Below the pieces are notes generated by a model, which saw nothing but the letters and a program-made list of their open reading frames with translations, did not search any database and was not told where the DNA came from. This document shows positions 52,002 through 59,908 of a DNA stretch of 59,908 nucleotides, one piece after another; positions within the stretch are counted from its first letter, which is position 1; every line of letters begins with the position of its first letter. The DNA comes from Thermotogaceae bacterium. GTDB lineage: Bacteria > Thermotogota > Thermotogae > MWEM01. The translations under genes were made by a program, and so were the position numbers. The DNA is taken from positions 1 to 59,908 of the forward strand of contig JASUTC010000004.1 in the NCBI GenBank assembly GCA_030445775.1. The letters run 5' to 3'.

Positions 52002-52232
52002 GTCTTCTATCAACAAATTGATTCAAAGAAAAATCTTGGTATACCTGTTTCCATATCTCAAGCTGTTTTAGGGGCGATTATCGGTTCAAGTCTTGCAGCA
52101 GGAAATGCTGAGATTAACAAAAAACAGGTGTCAAAAATGATTATAGCTTGGGTTAATACACCGGTTAGTGCGGGTTTATTGGCTATAGCAATGATACTTT
52201 GTTTAAAATTTTTGGGCTTTTCTATACAATAA
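52002..52232 (+). pseudogene. Tail relic of a second PiT transporter
   Basis: From 52035 the plus strand reads LGIPVSISQAVLGAIIGSS, then LAAGNAEINKKQVSKMIIAWV and NTPVSAGLLAIAMILCLKF...SIQ before a stop at 52230-52232. This parallels the C-terminus of the intact PiT (LGIPVSTSQAVVGAVLGTS...). The frame is open from 52002 but has no start codon context or ribosome site, and 250 residues are absent. It overlaps the end of the opposite MinD-like gene by 11 bases. It is a leftover of a tandem duplicate. Confidence 0.9.
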
Positions 52233-53103
52233 GTTCATTCTCTAATTTTCTAAATATCGATTGAATTGCATCTGCTGCTTTTGAATCCTGAAGTTCAACG
52301 ACAGGCCTCTCATTAGAATTCGCTACATTGACTTTTTCATCAAAGGCAATTTTTCCTAGAATTTTAATATTATTTTGTTGGCAGTATTTTTCGGTCTCTT
52401 TACTTTTGTCCATATTCATATCAAAGCGATTGATTACAACTGAAAAAGGGATTTTAAAATGTTTAATTACTTCCATCATCCTTTCCATATCATGGATACC
52501 CGAAACGGTTGGTTCTGTTACTAAAACGGCATAATCCGTTCCTGTTAAAGAGGAAGTTGCAGGACAACCGATTCCGGGAGCTCCATCAATAATGACTGTT
52601 GCTTTTCTTTCATCAACCGCCATTTTCAATGCTCTTTTCCTAACTTGGGCCACCAGCCCGCCGCTCATTTCTTCTCCGGGTTTTAACTCTGCATGAACAA
52701 AAGGCCCATATTTTGTATCTGAGGTATAATAATCTCCCGGATGATTGAGGACAAAGTCCACCGCTTTTGTTGGGCACACAAGAACACAAGCCTTGCATCC
52801 TTCGCATGCAAAGGGATCCACAGTATATTTGCTATCTTTCTTTTTACTGATAGCATCATAACGGCAAACCTCTTGACACTTTCCACAACCGATACATTTG
52901 TTTTCAACAATTTCAGCTTTGTGTCCCGCTTTATATTGTATAGTTTCGTTTATTTTTGGCTTTAATATTAGATGCATGTTTGATGAATCGACATCACAAT
53001 CCGCAATAATAAGGTTGTCAAACAAAACACTTAACGAACCTGCTAATGTTGTTTTACCAGTACCGCCTTTCCCACTGATAATTGCTACCTGTTTAGTTTT
53101 CAT
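52222..53103 (-). CDS. MinD-like P-loop ATPase with inserted ferredoxin domain (second copy)
   Basis: The 293-residue protein has the deviant Walker A motif (SGKGGTGKTTLAGSL). An inserted pair of 4Fe-4S motifs lies at about 60-115 (CIGCGKCQEVCRYDA and CEGCKACVLVCPTKA). Later come the typical VIIDGAPGIGCPATSSLTGTDYAVLVTEPT block and a C-terminal lobe. The family is common in anaerobes, often beside NifX/NifB-like or Mrp genes, and is thought to couple nucleotide binding to Fe-S handling. It starts directly after the first copy's stop. Its 3' end overlaps the PiT relic on the other strand. Confidence 0.92.
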   Translation of the reverse strand: MKTKQVAIISGKGGTGKTTLAGSLSVLFDNLIIADCDVDSSNMHLILKPKINETIQYKAGHKAEIVENKCIGCGKCQEVCRYDAISKKKDSKYTVDPFACEGCKACVLVCPTKAVDFVLNHPGDYYTSDTKYGPFVHAELKPGEEMSGGLVAQVRKRALKMAVDERKATVIIDGAPGIGCPATSSLTGTDYAVLVTEPTVSGIHDMERMMEVIKHFKIPFSVVINRFDMNMDKSKETEKYCQQNNIKILGKIAFDEKVNVANSNERPVVELQDSKAADAIQSIFRKLENELIV

Positions 53104-53973
53104 TTATATAGACCTCTTTTCTTCAATAATGTGCTGATACAATTCCAAGATTTGATTTGCTATGTTGGGATATTCTTTTACAAACAACTGTCCATTTGAA
53201 TGAAGATTTCCGATTTTTTGGTCTAAAGGTATTCTCAGAACAATCGAATCAGAATATTTCTTTTCAAATATTTTGGTGTGTTTGTCGTTCTTTGAATCAT
53301 CTCTGTCCTTATTGATTATTATCGAATAGGATATTCCCATCTCTTGAAGAATTGTAATTACTGTTTCCATGTCATGAAGGCCAAAAGCTGAATCTTCAGT
53401 AACAACCAAGGCATGATCAATACCTCTTAGTGTTTCCACAACAGGACAGGAACTACCGGGAGGAGAATCGATGATAATGACATCAGAATTTTCATAATTC
53501 TGCTTCAATTTAGAAATCACCTTAACCCCTGATATTTCTCCAACATTTAAAATGCCTTCCCCGAAAGAGATGCCATTTTCAGTTTTGTTAAATCGTATCA
53601 GTCCTAATTCCTTTGGAACTTCTTGGATTGCATTTTCAGGACATACTAAAGAGCAAACTCCGCAGCCGTGACAAAGATTCTTAAAAATCAATACCCCTGA
53701 ATCGTAAACATTTATCGCTCCAAATTGGCATTCCTGCCCACATAAACCACATTTTGTACATTTCTCAGGATCTACCTTTGGAATCATCAACGAGACCTTT
53801 TCTTCCCTCATTTCATCGTTAAAATCAAAAAAAAGATGGCTGTTTGGTTCCTCCACATCCGCATCGAGCAATTGCACACTGTATTTATGTGAAAGGGTAT
53901 ACGCTAAATTTACAGCGATAGTCGTCTTTCCCGTTCCGCCTTTTCCGCTTAAAACTGCTATTTTTGTCGACAT
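53104..53973 (-). CDS. MinD-like P-loop ATPase with inserted ferredoxin domain (first copy)
   Basis: The 289-residue protein matches the one that follows: Walker motif SGKGGTGKTTIAVNLA, two Cys motifs (CTKCGLCGQECQFGA and CHGCGVCSLVCPENA), then IIDSPPGSSCPVVETLRGIDHALVVTEDS. The two are diverged paralogs in tandem, with ATG 53103 touching the first stop. ATG 53973 is used because GGAGG lies 5 bases upstream; the frame extends to 53985. They may work as a heterodimer. No Mrp/NifX-type gene is visible next to them. Confidence 0.92.
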   Translation of the reverse strand: MSTKIAVLSGKGGTGKTTIAVNLAYTLSHKYSVQLLDADVEEPNSHLFFDFNDEMREEKVSLMIPKVDPEKCTKCGLCGQECQFGAINVYDSGVLIFKNLCHGCGVCSLVCPENAIQEVPKELGLIRFNKTENGISFGEGILNVGEISGVKVISKLKQNYENSDVIIIDSPPGSSCPVVETLRGIDHALVVTEDSAFGLHDMETVITILQEMGISYSIIINKDRDDSKNDKHTKIFEKKYSDSIVLRIPLDQKIGNLHSNGQLFVKEYPNIANQILELYQHIIEEKRSI

Positions 53974-54150
53974 AAAAACCTCCATTATGGTTCATATATA
54001 TGTTTTATACATATATATTATAGTTTATTTTTGACTTATTGTCAAATGGCAAACAAAAAAACATATCCAATTGAAATTGTCTTTCATATAAGATATGCTT
54101 TATGATTGCTAGCTTGAGTTTTAGATAATATGGTTATAAAAATAGTTTTT

Positions 54151-54987
54151 TTAAGTAATATTACGGGGATCCAAAGTATCCCTTAGCCCATCACCAATGA
54201 TGTTGATGCTTAAAACGATGATGGCAATAATCATACCCGGAAACAACGCAACCCATGGTGCGCTTAGCAGATAATCACTGCCGTTTCCGATCATCCCCCC
54301 AAGCGTGGGGTCCGGCGGGGGCACACCCAAGCCTAAAAAGCCGAGCGTCGCTTCAGATAGTAATGCTGTCGAAAAGTTTGTAGTAAAAGTAACGATGAGT
54401 ATGGAAAATACATTAGGCAAGACATCTTTGATAATGATATTGGCATTTCTCTTTCCCAAGGCCTTACCCGCAACAACGAATAACTGTTTTTTTAACGAAA
54501 TGGTTGAACCTCTGATCGTTCTGGCAAATATTGGTGTATAAACCACTCCGATAGCAATAATCAAATTCTGAACACTGGCTCCAAACAACGCAATGATAAA
54601 TAGGGCGAGAATGATGGCAGGAAAAGCAAACATGGCATCAATAACCCTCATGATAATTTGATCCACCCATGTTCCAAAATAACCGCCGATTAATCCCAAG
54701 CTTGTTCCAAGTAATGATGCCAGGATAACTGCCAAGAATGAAATTTGCATACTTTTTTGCACTCCAAATATAATTCGGGATAAAACATCTCGACCAAATT
54801 GATCCGTTCCAAAGAGATGTAATTTTGTGGGACCGGTCATGAAAGCATTTACATCCATTTCTAATGGATCATAAGGGGCAAAAACAGATGGAAACAAAGC
54901 AATTAAAATGATAAATATTAAAACGACAAAACTGATTACATTTAATGGATTTTTTATAAATTTTCTAATCAATTTTTTGATTTCCAC
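54151..54987 (-). CDS. dppC: Peptide-type ABC permease, DppC/OppC-like
   Basis: The 278-residue permease has the OppC N-terminal domain with FAPYDPLEMD and LFGTDQFGRDVLSRIIFG, membrane helices and the EAA-type loop with GKALGKRNANIIIKDVLPNV. The C-terminal GLGVPPPDPTLGGMIGNG is conserved in DppC-like proteins. It starts with GTG after AGGAGT, about 10 bases past dppB. No OppD or OppF ATPase gene follows, so those are elsewhere. Confidence 0.93.
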   Translation of the reverse strand: MEIKKLIRKFIKNPLNVISFVVLIFIILIALFPSVFAPYDPLEMDVNAFMTGPTKLHLFGTDQFGRDVLSRIIFGVQKSMQISFLAVILASLLGTSLGLIGGYFGTWVDQIIMRVIDAMFAFPAIILALFIIALFGASVQNLIIAIGVVYTPIFARTIRGSTISLKKQLFVVAGKALGKRNANIIIKDVLPNVFSILIVTFTTNFSTALLSEATLGFLGLGVPPPDPTLGGMIGNGSDYLLSAPWVALFPGMIIAIIVLSINIIGDGLRDTLDPRNIT

Positions 54988-54997
54988 TCTCTACTCC

Positions 54998-55954
54998 TTA
55001 ATCTGACAATTCTATTCTGGGGTCAATAACGCTGTAGAGGATATCGATCAAGATGTTTAACACAACGATCAATATACCTATAAAAGCTACAATCCCTTGA
55101 ACAACAGGATAATCCCTTTGATTAACAGCTTGAAGCAGTAATCTACCCATTCCCGGTATGGCAAACATGCTTTCAACGACAATGGTACCCCCAATCAGAT
55201 ACCCTAATTGAATACCAGCTGTTGTGATAACGGGTATCATTCCATTACGCAGGGCATGTTTGAATATTACCTTTTTGCCTTTTAAACCTTTTGCCTTTGC
55301 GACTTTGATATAATCCTGCGAAAGGACATCCAACATTGAATTTCGAGTCATACGCATGATCTGAGCAGCAATCATAATACCAAGTGTTATTGAAGGCACA
55401 AGCATGATCTGAAGATTTTTGAAAGGTTCTTGAAAAAAATCAACAAAACCAAATAATGAAAAATCTGAAAAAGTGCTGGAAATAATGACGATGAATATGG
55501 CCCCAATCCAAAAAACAGGGGCTGACAACCCGATTAATCCGATCACTCTGAATGTATAATCATACTTGGAATTTTGTTTTACCGCAGAAATCAAGCCAAG
55601 AGGTATACCAATAATGAGACTAAAGAAAATCGACATTAAAGCTAGTTCAAGAGTTATTGGAAACTTTTCTGCAATAAGTGAGGAAACAGCCTTCCCGGAT
55701 CTCAAAGAAGTACCAAGATCAAATGTAAATATCCCCTTTAACCATGTGAAGTATTGAACAATAATGGGTTTATCAAGCCCTAAATCCGTATAAAGTTTTT
55801 GAATCTGCTCTTCATTGAGATAATTTTGCGTGCCAAGCATTATGTCTACAACGTTTCCTGGAACCAGATGCAACGAAAAGAACACGATGATCGTTAAAAG
55901 CAATATAGTCGGTATGGCTGATATAAGTCTTCCAAGAATATAAGATACTTTCAC
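54998..55954 (-). CDS. dppB: Peptide-type ABC permease, DppB/OppB-like
   Basis: The 318-residue permease shows ILGRLISAIPTILLLTIIVFFSLHLVPG, GLDKPIIVQYFTWLKGIFTFDLGTSLRSG and the EAA-type loop AKAKGLKGKKVIFKHALRNGMIPV, all marks of OppB/DppB. It sits in the inner membrane with the DppC-like protein. The start is GTG 55954 preceded by AAGGGGAA. A hairpin separates it from the binding-protein gene upstream. Confidence 0.94.
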   Translation of the reverse strand: MKVSYILGRLISAIPTILLLTIIVFFSLHLVPGNVVDIMLGTQNYLNEEQIQKLYTDLGLDKPIIVQYFTWLKGIFTFDLGTSLRSGKAVSSLIAEKFPITLELALMSIFFSLIIGIPLGLISAVKQNSKYDYTFRVIGLIGLSAPVFWIGAIFIVIISSTFSDFSLFGFVDFFQEPFKNLQIMLVPSITLGIMIAAQIMRMTRNSMLDVLSQDYIKVAKAKGLKGKKVIFKHALRNGMIPVITTAGIQLGYLIGGTIVVESMFAIPGMGRLLLQAVNQRDYPVVQGIVAFIGILIVVLNILIDILYSVIDPRIELSD

Positions 55955-56012
55955 TATTTTCCCCTTATTATCAAAAGAATGATTTAATTATAGCCTATTT
56001 ATAAACTGTACA

Positions 56013-56037
56013 ATCCGGGACTTTATCAGTCCCGGAT
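56013..56037 (-). terminator. Intercistronic hairpin between binding protein and permease genes
   Basis: ATCCGGGACT and AGTCCCGGAT form a perfect 10-base stem with a 5-base loop between dppA-like and dppB-like genes. It lacks a T-run on the minus side, so it is more likely an mRNA stabiliser or weak attenuator than a full terminator. Confidence 0.7.
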
Positions 56038-56053
56038 AAAAATAAAGTCGGAC

Positions 56054-57547
56054 TTATTCTACTGAAACAAATCTCAGATTAATCAGACTTTCATTACTCA
56101 TGGTCTCAAAGCCTTTTACAGTATTTTGAGACGCGTAAAGGTTATTTGGTGAGTAAAGGAACAGGATTGGAGAGTCTTCAACTAAAATTTCTTGAATCTC
56201 ATCGTAAATTTCCTTCCTTTCCGCATAATCAGTGGTTGTTCTTCCTTTTTGTAACAATTCATCCACTTTCTCGTTAGAATAGTTGAATTTGTTGGTTGAG
56301 CCTGCGGAATGGAACGTTCGATATAACTGTTTATCAGGATTCACGGAACCACTATTCAATGATACAAATGAATCAAAGTCAATTTCCTGCCATTTTTTTA
56401 TAAAGATTCCCCATTCCACCATATCCAGCTTAGCCGTTATTCCTACTGCAGCAAGTTGTGCTTGCATCGCCTGAGCGATCTTATCAAAATTATAACGCGC
56501 GGCAACTGTGATAGAAAATTCAAAGCCATTAGGATAACCGGCTTCTTTTAAAAGCTCTTTTGCTTTTTCTGGATTATAAGTGTATTCAGGAAATTCGGAT
56601 GGTTTAATTGCCCATGCTTCAACCGTGGGGTTCATTATCCCGGTCACTGAACCTTCACCAAACGCAATCATTTGAATGATTTGTTCTCTGTTTACTGCAT
56701 AACTTAAAGCTCTTCTAACTTTTGGATTGCTTAGTGGCTCAACGTTGTTGTTAATCCCCAGTAAGTAGTAACTAAGAACAGGTTGTCTGTAAATGTTAAA
56801 TTTGTTAGAACTCAATTGATTTAAACTAAGTGGTTCATTGATTTTGGAGATATTCACATCTCCATTTCTTAATGCCGCGACTCTTGCCACTTCTTCAGGA
56901 ATAATCACAAATCTTAATTCCTCTACTTTAGGAACACCTTCTATATAATACTGATCGTTCTTAAGCAAAGAGATATAATTACCTTCAGAATAAGCAGCCA
57001 GTTTAAAAGGACCTGTTCCATTAGTAACTAATTGCATATTGGCACCGCTTTTAACAAATTCCTTGGAAACAATTGAACTGTTAACACCCGCAAAATTATC
57101 CAAAAGTGCATTAACACTGGGTGTTTTGAGTTTGAATTCTACCGTTTTATCATCCAAAGCCTTGATGGATTCAACATCCGCATAATATGAAGCCGCTGGT
57201 GAACCGTAATCAGGATCGGCGATTCTTTCAAATGTGTACAAAACATCCTCAACTGTCATTTTTGTACCATTATGAAAGTAAACATTGTCTCTAAGTTCAA
57301 ATATTACTGTATAAGCATCTTTTACTTCAAAAGCCTTGGCAAGATTTGGAACCAGTTGCATCCTTTCGTCATATCTCAGCAAACCGTCATAGACATTCTC
57401 AAGAACACGATGGGAAGCAAAAGCGGTTACCTGATTGGGATCCAAGCCTACAGGTTCTGTTTCAATAGCGAACTTGAGTACACCATTTGAAAAAACAGCA
57501 CTAAAAACAATTACTGTAATAAGTACAGTTAAAAACGATTTTTTCAT
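56054..57547 (-). CDS. dppA: Peptide/nickel-type ABC substrate-binding protein (family 5)
   Basis: The 497-residue protein has a signal peptide (SFLTVLITVIVFSAVFS) without a lipobox. The family 5 order follows: FAIETEPVGLDPNQVTAFASHRVLENVYDGLLRYDERMQLVPNLAKAFEV, YFHNGTKMTVEDVLYTFERI, GTGPFKLAAYSEGNY and NPKVRRALSYAVNREQI. Such proteins bind peptides, oligosaccharides, nickel or murein fragments. Specificity cannot be told. It begins the dppABC-like operon, with GGAGGG before the ATG. The NamZ gene on the opposite strand begins 287 bases away, so a cell-wall peptide substrate is conceivable. Confidence 0.94.
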   Translation of the reverse strand: MKKSFLTVLITVIVFSAVFSNGVLKFAIETEPVGLDPNQVTAFASHRVLENVYDGLLRYDERMQLVPNLAKAFEVKDAYTVIFELRDNVYFHNGTKMTVEDVLYTFERIADPDYGSPAASYYADVESIKALDDKTVEFKLKTPSVNALLDNFAGVNSSIVSKEFVKSGANMQLVTNGTGPFKLAAYSEGNYISLLKNDQYYIEGVPKVEELRFVIIPEEVARVAALRNGDVNISKINEPLSLNQLSSNKFNIYRQPVLSYYLLGINNNVEPLSNPKVRRALSYAVNREQIIQMIAFGEGSVTGIMNPTVEAWAIKPSEFPEYTYNPEKAKELLKEAGYPNGFEFSITVAARYNFDKIAQAMQAQLAAVGITAKLDMVEWGIFIKKWQEIDFDSFVSLNSGSVNPDKQLYRTFHSAGSTNKFNYSNEKVDELLQKGRTTTDYAERKEIYDEIQEILVEDSPILFLYSPNNLYASQNTVKGFETMSNESLINLRFVSVE

Positions 57548-57764
57548 TTTTTATCCCTCCATAAAAGTATAGTTCCTTTTTCTCTTGACCACATAAGAGA
57601 TATTATATTATATCATATCATATCATTTGGATTAATGTATATACATATACCCAAAATTCAAGCCAATGGGGAATACCCATAGTTGATAAAACGGCTTATA
57701 TCATTAATCAAGTCAAATCCGTTATTGAATATTTACTTAATCTAAAAAGCTAGTTCATAGAGAC
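57548..57764. other. Divergent promoter gap between the peptide-type ABC operon and namZ
   Basis: The gap is AT-rich with an ATATC-type short tandem run at about 57609-57626. No ORF, tRNA or strong hairpin was found. It must hold the promoter of the leftward operon, but I could not assign it reliably. Confidence 0.5.
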
Positions 57765-57765
57765 T

Positions 57766-57805
57766 CTCTATTTGCTTTGACTAATCGATTAAAATAGAGT
57801 ATAAT
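57766..57805 (+). promoter_or_regulatory. namZ promoter with embedded palindromes
   Basis: TTGACT (57777-57782) and TATAAT (57800-57805) are 17 bases apart. The spacer begins with the perfect palindrome TAATCGATTA (57782-57791). An outer inverted repeat, CTCTATTT (57766-57773) and AAATAGAG (57792-57799), brackets the -35 box. A regulator binding there would block the polymerase. Confidence 0.7.
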
Positions 57806-57833
57806 GTTATAACAAGAAAGGGTGGTGGACAAA

Positions 57834-58967
57834 ATGGCTGTTAAATTGGGCATCGATCTTCATGAAGAATTCCAACGCTTTAGCGGAAAAACTGTTGGAC
57901 TGATAACAAATTATTCCGGAGTGGATTCTCAACTGACAGATAATATTCAAGTACTATTGAGTCATGATGTAGACATTCAAGTTATCTTTTCTCCCGAACA
58001 TGGTATTTATGGTGTTGCCGATGGTCAATCAGTGGGAGATTCTGTTCATCCTGAATATGATATTCCTATTAAAAGTCTATATGGGGAAAAGAAAAAGCCT
58101 TCACAAGAAGACTTGGAGAATTTGGACTGTCTCATTTATGATATTCAAGATGTGGGATTACGCTATTACACATTTATTTATACCCTGGCATATTGTATGG
58201 AAGCAACAGCTAAACAAGGCATACAGTTTTACGTATTAGACCGACCCAATCCATTAGGCTCTTCCGTAAAGGGTTCAAGAATTGACAAAAAGCACAGTTC
58301 TTTCGTGGGAGATTACGCATTACCCATAAGATACGGCATGACTCCCGGAGAATTGGCCTTTTATTTTAAAAGAGAATTCGCCATCGATTGTGATCTTGAA
58401 GTCATTCAGATGAAGGACTATAAAAAAGACATGTATTTTCCGGATACCGGATTGCTGTGGAATGTTCCTTCACCCGCAATCCCCACTTTTGAATCCACCA
58501 TTTGCTATAGTGGAGGATGTTTTATCGAAGCCACCAATCTTTCCGAAGGAAGAGGTTCTCCAAAGCCTTTTCAGATGTACGGTGCACCTTGGTTGGACAT
58601 GAAAAGAATGTATTCCTGGTTAAATGAAAAGCAATTTGATGGTTTCAAATATCGAAAACGAGCTTTTGTTCCGTTATCTTCAAAACACGAGAACAAAGTT
58701 TGTTTCGGTATTGAATTTTTCCCAACATCAAATGATGCTGACTTTTTACCCCTGATTATCTACTTCATGAAAGGTCTGCTTGAGATACACCCGGAAGAAA
58801 TTTCCTTTAATCAATATGCTGATGTTTCCCGGTTGGAATCTCTCTCAGGTGATGATCGTGTTAGAGACTGCATCGAAGGCCGTATGGAATTTAGTGAATT
58901 AATGGCAGAATGGCAAAAAGAAGAAGTGGCATTTGAGGCATTAATCGAAGATATAAGGCTTTATTAG
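57834..58967 (+). CDS. namZ: NamZ-like exo-beta-N-acetylmuramidase (DUF1343)
   Basis: The 377-residue protein matches the DUF1343 family: KTVGLITNYSGVD, FSPEHGIYGVADGQSVGD, PIKSLYG, LIYDIQDVGLRYYTFIYTLAYCMEA, VLDRPNPLG, ATNLSEGRGSPKPFQMYGAPWL. Characterised NamZ releases MurNAc from the non-reducing end of peptidoglycan glycans. There is no signal peptide, so it acts in the cytosol or leaks out by another route. ATG 57834 is preferred over GTG 57822/57825 by ribosome-site spacing. The next gene encodes a sugar-binding protein, so imported muropeptide-derived disaccharides are probably its substrate. Confidence 0.92.
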   Translation: MAVKLGIDLHEEFQRFSGKTVGLITNYSGVDSQLTDNIQVLLSHDVDIQVIFSPEHGIYGVADGQSVGDSVHPEYDIPIKSLYGEKKKPSQEDLENLDCLIYDIQDVGLRYYTFIYTLAYCMEATAKQGIQFYVLDRPNPLGSSVKGSRIDKKHSSFVGDYALPIRYGMTPGELAFYFKREFAIDCDLEVIQMKDYKKDMYFPDTGLLWNVPSPAIPTFESTICYSGGCFIEATNLSEGRGSPKPFQMYGAPWLDMKRMYSWLNEKQFDGFKYRKRAFVPLSSKHENKVCFGIEFFPTSNDADFLPLIIYFMKGLLEIHPEEISFNQYADVSRLESLSGDDRVRDCIEGRMEFSELMAEWQKEEVAFEALIEDIRLY

Positions 58968-58997
58968 CCTTAGAAAAAACAAACAGGAGGGAAAAAA

Positions 58998-59908
58998 ATG
59001 AAAAAGTTGTTCGTTCTTGGAGTAATTTTTACGTTGTTAGTAACCATGAGCATGGCAGTCACAGTTGAAATGTGGAGTTGGAGAGTTCAGGATGAGGAAG
59101 TTTGGCAAGAGGTCGAAAAGCGCCTGCAAGCTCAAGGGGAAGATATTCAAATTGAATATCGAGGTTTTTTGCCTACAGAATACGACTCTAAGATGTTGAT
59201 GGCCTTACAAGGTGGAAAAGGTCCTGATTTGGTTTACACAAGAAGACTTCCCGGTGGAAGAACAAAGGCAATGGTTGATGCTGGTTTAATCCTTCCACTA
59301 ACAGAAGAAATAAACTATGAACATTTTACCGAAGGTGTTTTAAACAACATCACACAAGATGGGCAGCAATACGGTGTCCCCTTTGCCATCCAAGTTGTTG
59401 GTATATTCTATAACAAGGATATCTTTGATGAATATGGACTTGAAGAACCTAAAACATGGGACGAATTAATAGAAATCGCTGAAGTTCTTCAATCAAATGG
59501 CATTGATCCTTTCTTTGTTCCAGGAAAAGAAGCATGGGCACTGGTTATGCAACATGCCATGTGTGGTGTTAGTGTTCTTGGACCCGGTTGGATCAAGAGG
59601 TTAACGGAAGGAAAGATCGATTTTCTTGATCAGGATTGGATTTATATGAATACTTTGTTAGATGATTTGAAAAAATATTATCAGAAAAACTTTATGGCCA
59701 ATATCGTTACTGATATGGACGCTGCCTTCGCATTTGGACAGGCAGGAATGGTTTTCTATGGTATCTGGGGAGCACAAATGTGGGAAGAGCTCAATCCAGA
59801 CATCAATATAGGCTATTTCATGGTACCTCCTGATTTTGTGGGAAATCAACCATATGCTTATGTTTATATGGACGGAGCTATTGGACTATCAAAGAATGCG
59901 GATAATAA
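58998..59908 (+). CDS. ABC sugar-binding protein, cut by the right edge
   Basis: The frame starts at ATG 58998 behind AGGAGGG and is still open at the window end (303 codons seen). It has a signal peptide (LFVLGVIFTLLVTMSMA) with no lipobox. The family 1 order follows: TVEMWSWRVQDEEVWQEVEKRL, GPDLVYTRRLPGGRTKAMVDAGLILPLT, GVPFAIQVVGIFYNKDIFDEYGLEEPKTWDELIEIAEVL and GMVFYGIWG. It lies 30 bases after namZ and is probably its operon partner for importing a muramic or glucosamine sugar. Permeases would lie beyond the window. Confidence 0.9.
   Translation, partial: MKKLFVLGVIFTLLVTMSMAVTVEMWSWRVQDEEVWQEVEKRLQAQGEDIQIEYRGFLPTEYDSKMLMALQGGKGPDLVYTRRLPGGRTKAMVDAGLILPLTEEINYEHFTEGVLNNITQDGQQYGVPFAIQVVGIFYNKDIFDEYGLEEPKTWDELIEIAEVLQSNGIDPFFVPGKEAWALVMQHAMCGVSVLGPGWIKRLTEGKIDFLDQDWIYMNTLLDDLKKYYQKNFMANIVTDMDAAFAFGQAGMVFYGIWGAQMWEELNPDINIGYFMVPPDFVGNQPYAYVYMDGAIGLSKNADN

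Noticed and set aside
57609-57626. ATATC short tandem run as a regulatory repeat or CRISPR-like array
   Set aside because: Only three short AT-rich units with no spacers; it is best seen as a small slippage repeat.

Overview
The window looks like a chromosome segment of an AT-rich, anaerobic, diderm-type bacterium. The best guess is the phylum Thermotogota (mesophilic or moderately thermophilic relatives such as Petrotogales or Kosmotogales), at moderate confidence. The clues are a K+-dependent membrane pyrophosphatase, sugar-binding proteins with Sec signal peptides but no lipobox cysteine, a short DnaE-type polymerase, two ferredoxin-inserted MinD-like ATPases, many secreted hypothetical proteins, and frequent GTG/TTG starts. 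No 16S rRNA or other decisive marker lies here; a spirochaete-like lineage is the main alternative.

Layout. 1-9.1 kb: membrane pyrophosphatase (cut by the window edge), MscS channel, secreted beta-helix protein, a D-Ala-D-Ala ligase with a disturbed 5' end, then clpC-radA-osmC. 9.1-16 kb: a Gfo/Idh/MocA oxidoreductase, a decayed photolyase tail, secreted proteins (DWIG-repeat protein, nuclease with lamin-tail domain, small barrel-like protein), a MerR-like regulator and a secreted choloylglycine-hydrolase-family amidase. 16-20 kb: one large cytosolic hybrid histidine kinase (six PAS, HisKA, HATPase, two REC, Hpt). 20-23 kb: an accessory patch holding a HicB/HicA-like pair, an internally deleted RpoC-derived ORF behind its own promoter-like sequence, and three tRNAs (Met, fMet, Leu) behind a near-consensus promoter. 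23-30 kb: acetyltransferase, pyruvate-kinase-C-like protein, orphan osmoprotectant-binding protein, FAD oxidoreductase, and a PglC/PglD-like glycan pair.

30-39 kb is a carbohydrate locus. A LacI regulator, ABC binding protein, two permeases and a GH130 mannoside phosphorylase read rightward. Two large secreted proteins (one an apparent alpha-toroid enzyme) read leftward. Near-identical LacI-type operators lie in front of both sides, so the two arms probably form one regulon: outer processing, import, then intracellular phosphorolysis. 39-46 kb is a leftward cluster with a short ORF, dnaE, folD, a small secreted protein, a nitroreductase and a coiled-coil secreted protein. FolD lacks both usual catalytic residues. 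46-52 kb has a secreted protein that is about 30% tyrosine, a UgpBAE-like ABC importer with a long leader, and a PiT phosphate transporter followed by the tail of a second copy. 52-60 kb has tandem MinD/ferredoxin ATPases, a peptide-type ABC importer, and a NamZ exo-muramidase followed by a sugar-binding protein cut by the right edge, probably a cell-wall sugar scavenging operon.

Two themes recur. Several gene relics sit in intergenic space (photolyase tail, flavodoxin head, PiT tail, an RpoC C-terminus, a short frameshifted ORF), which suggests ongoing reduction. None of the ABC importers in view carries its own ATPase, which suggests shared ATPases encoded elsewhere. No CRISPR array, insertion sequence or prophage was seen.
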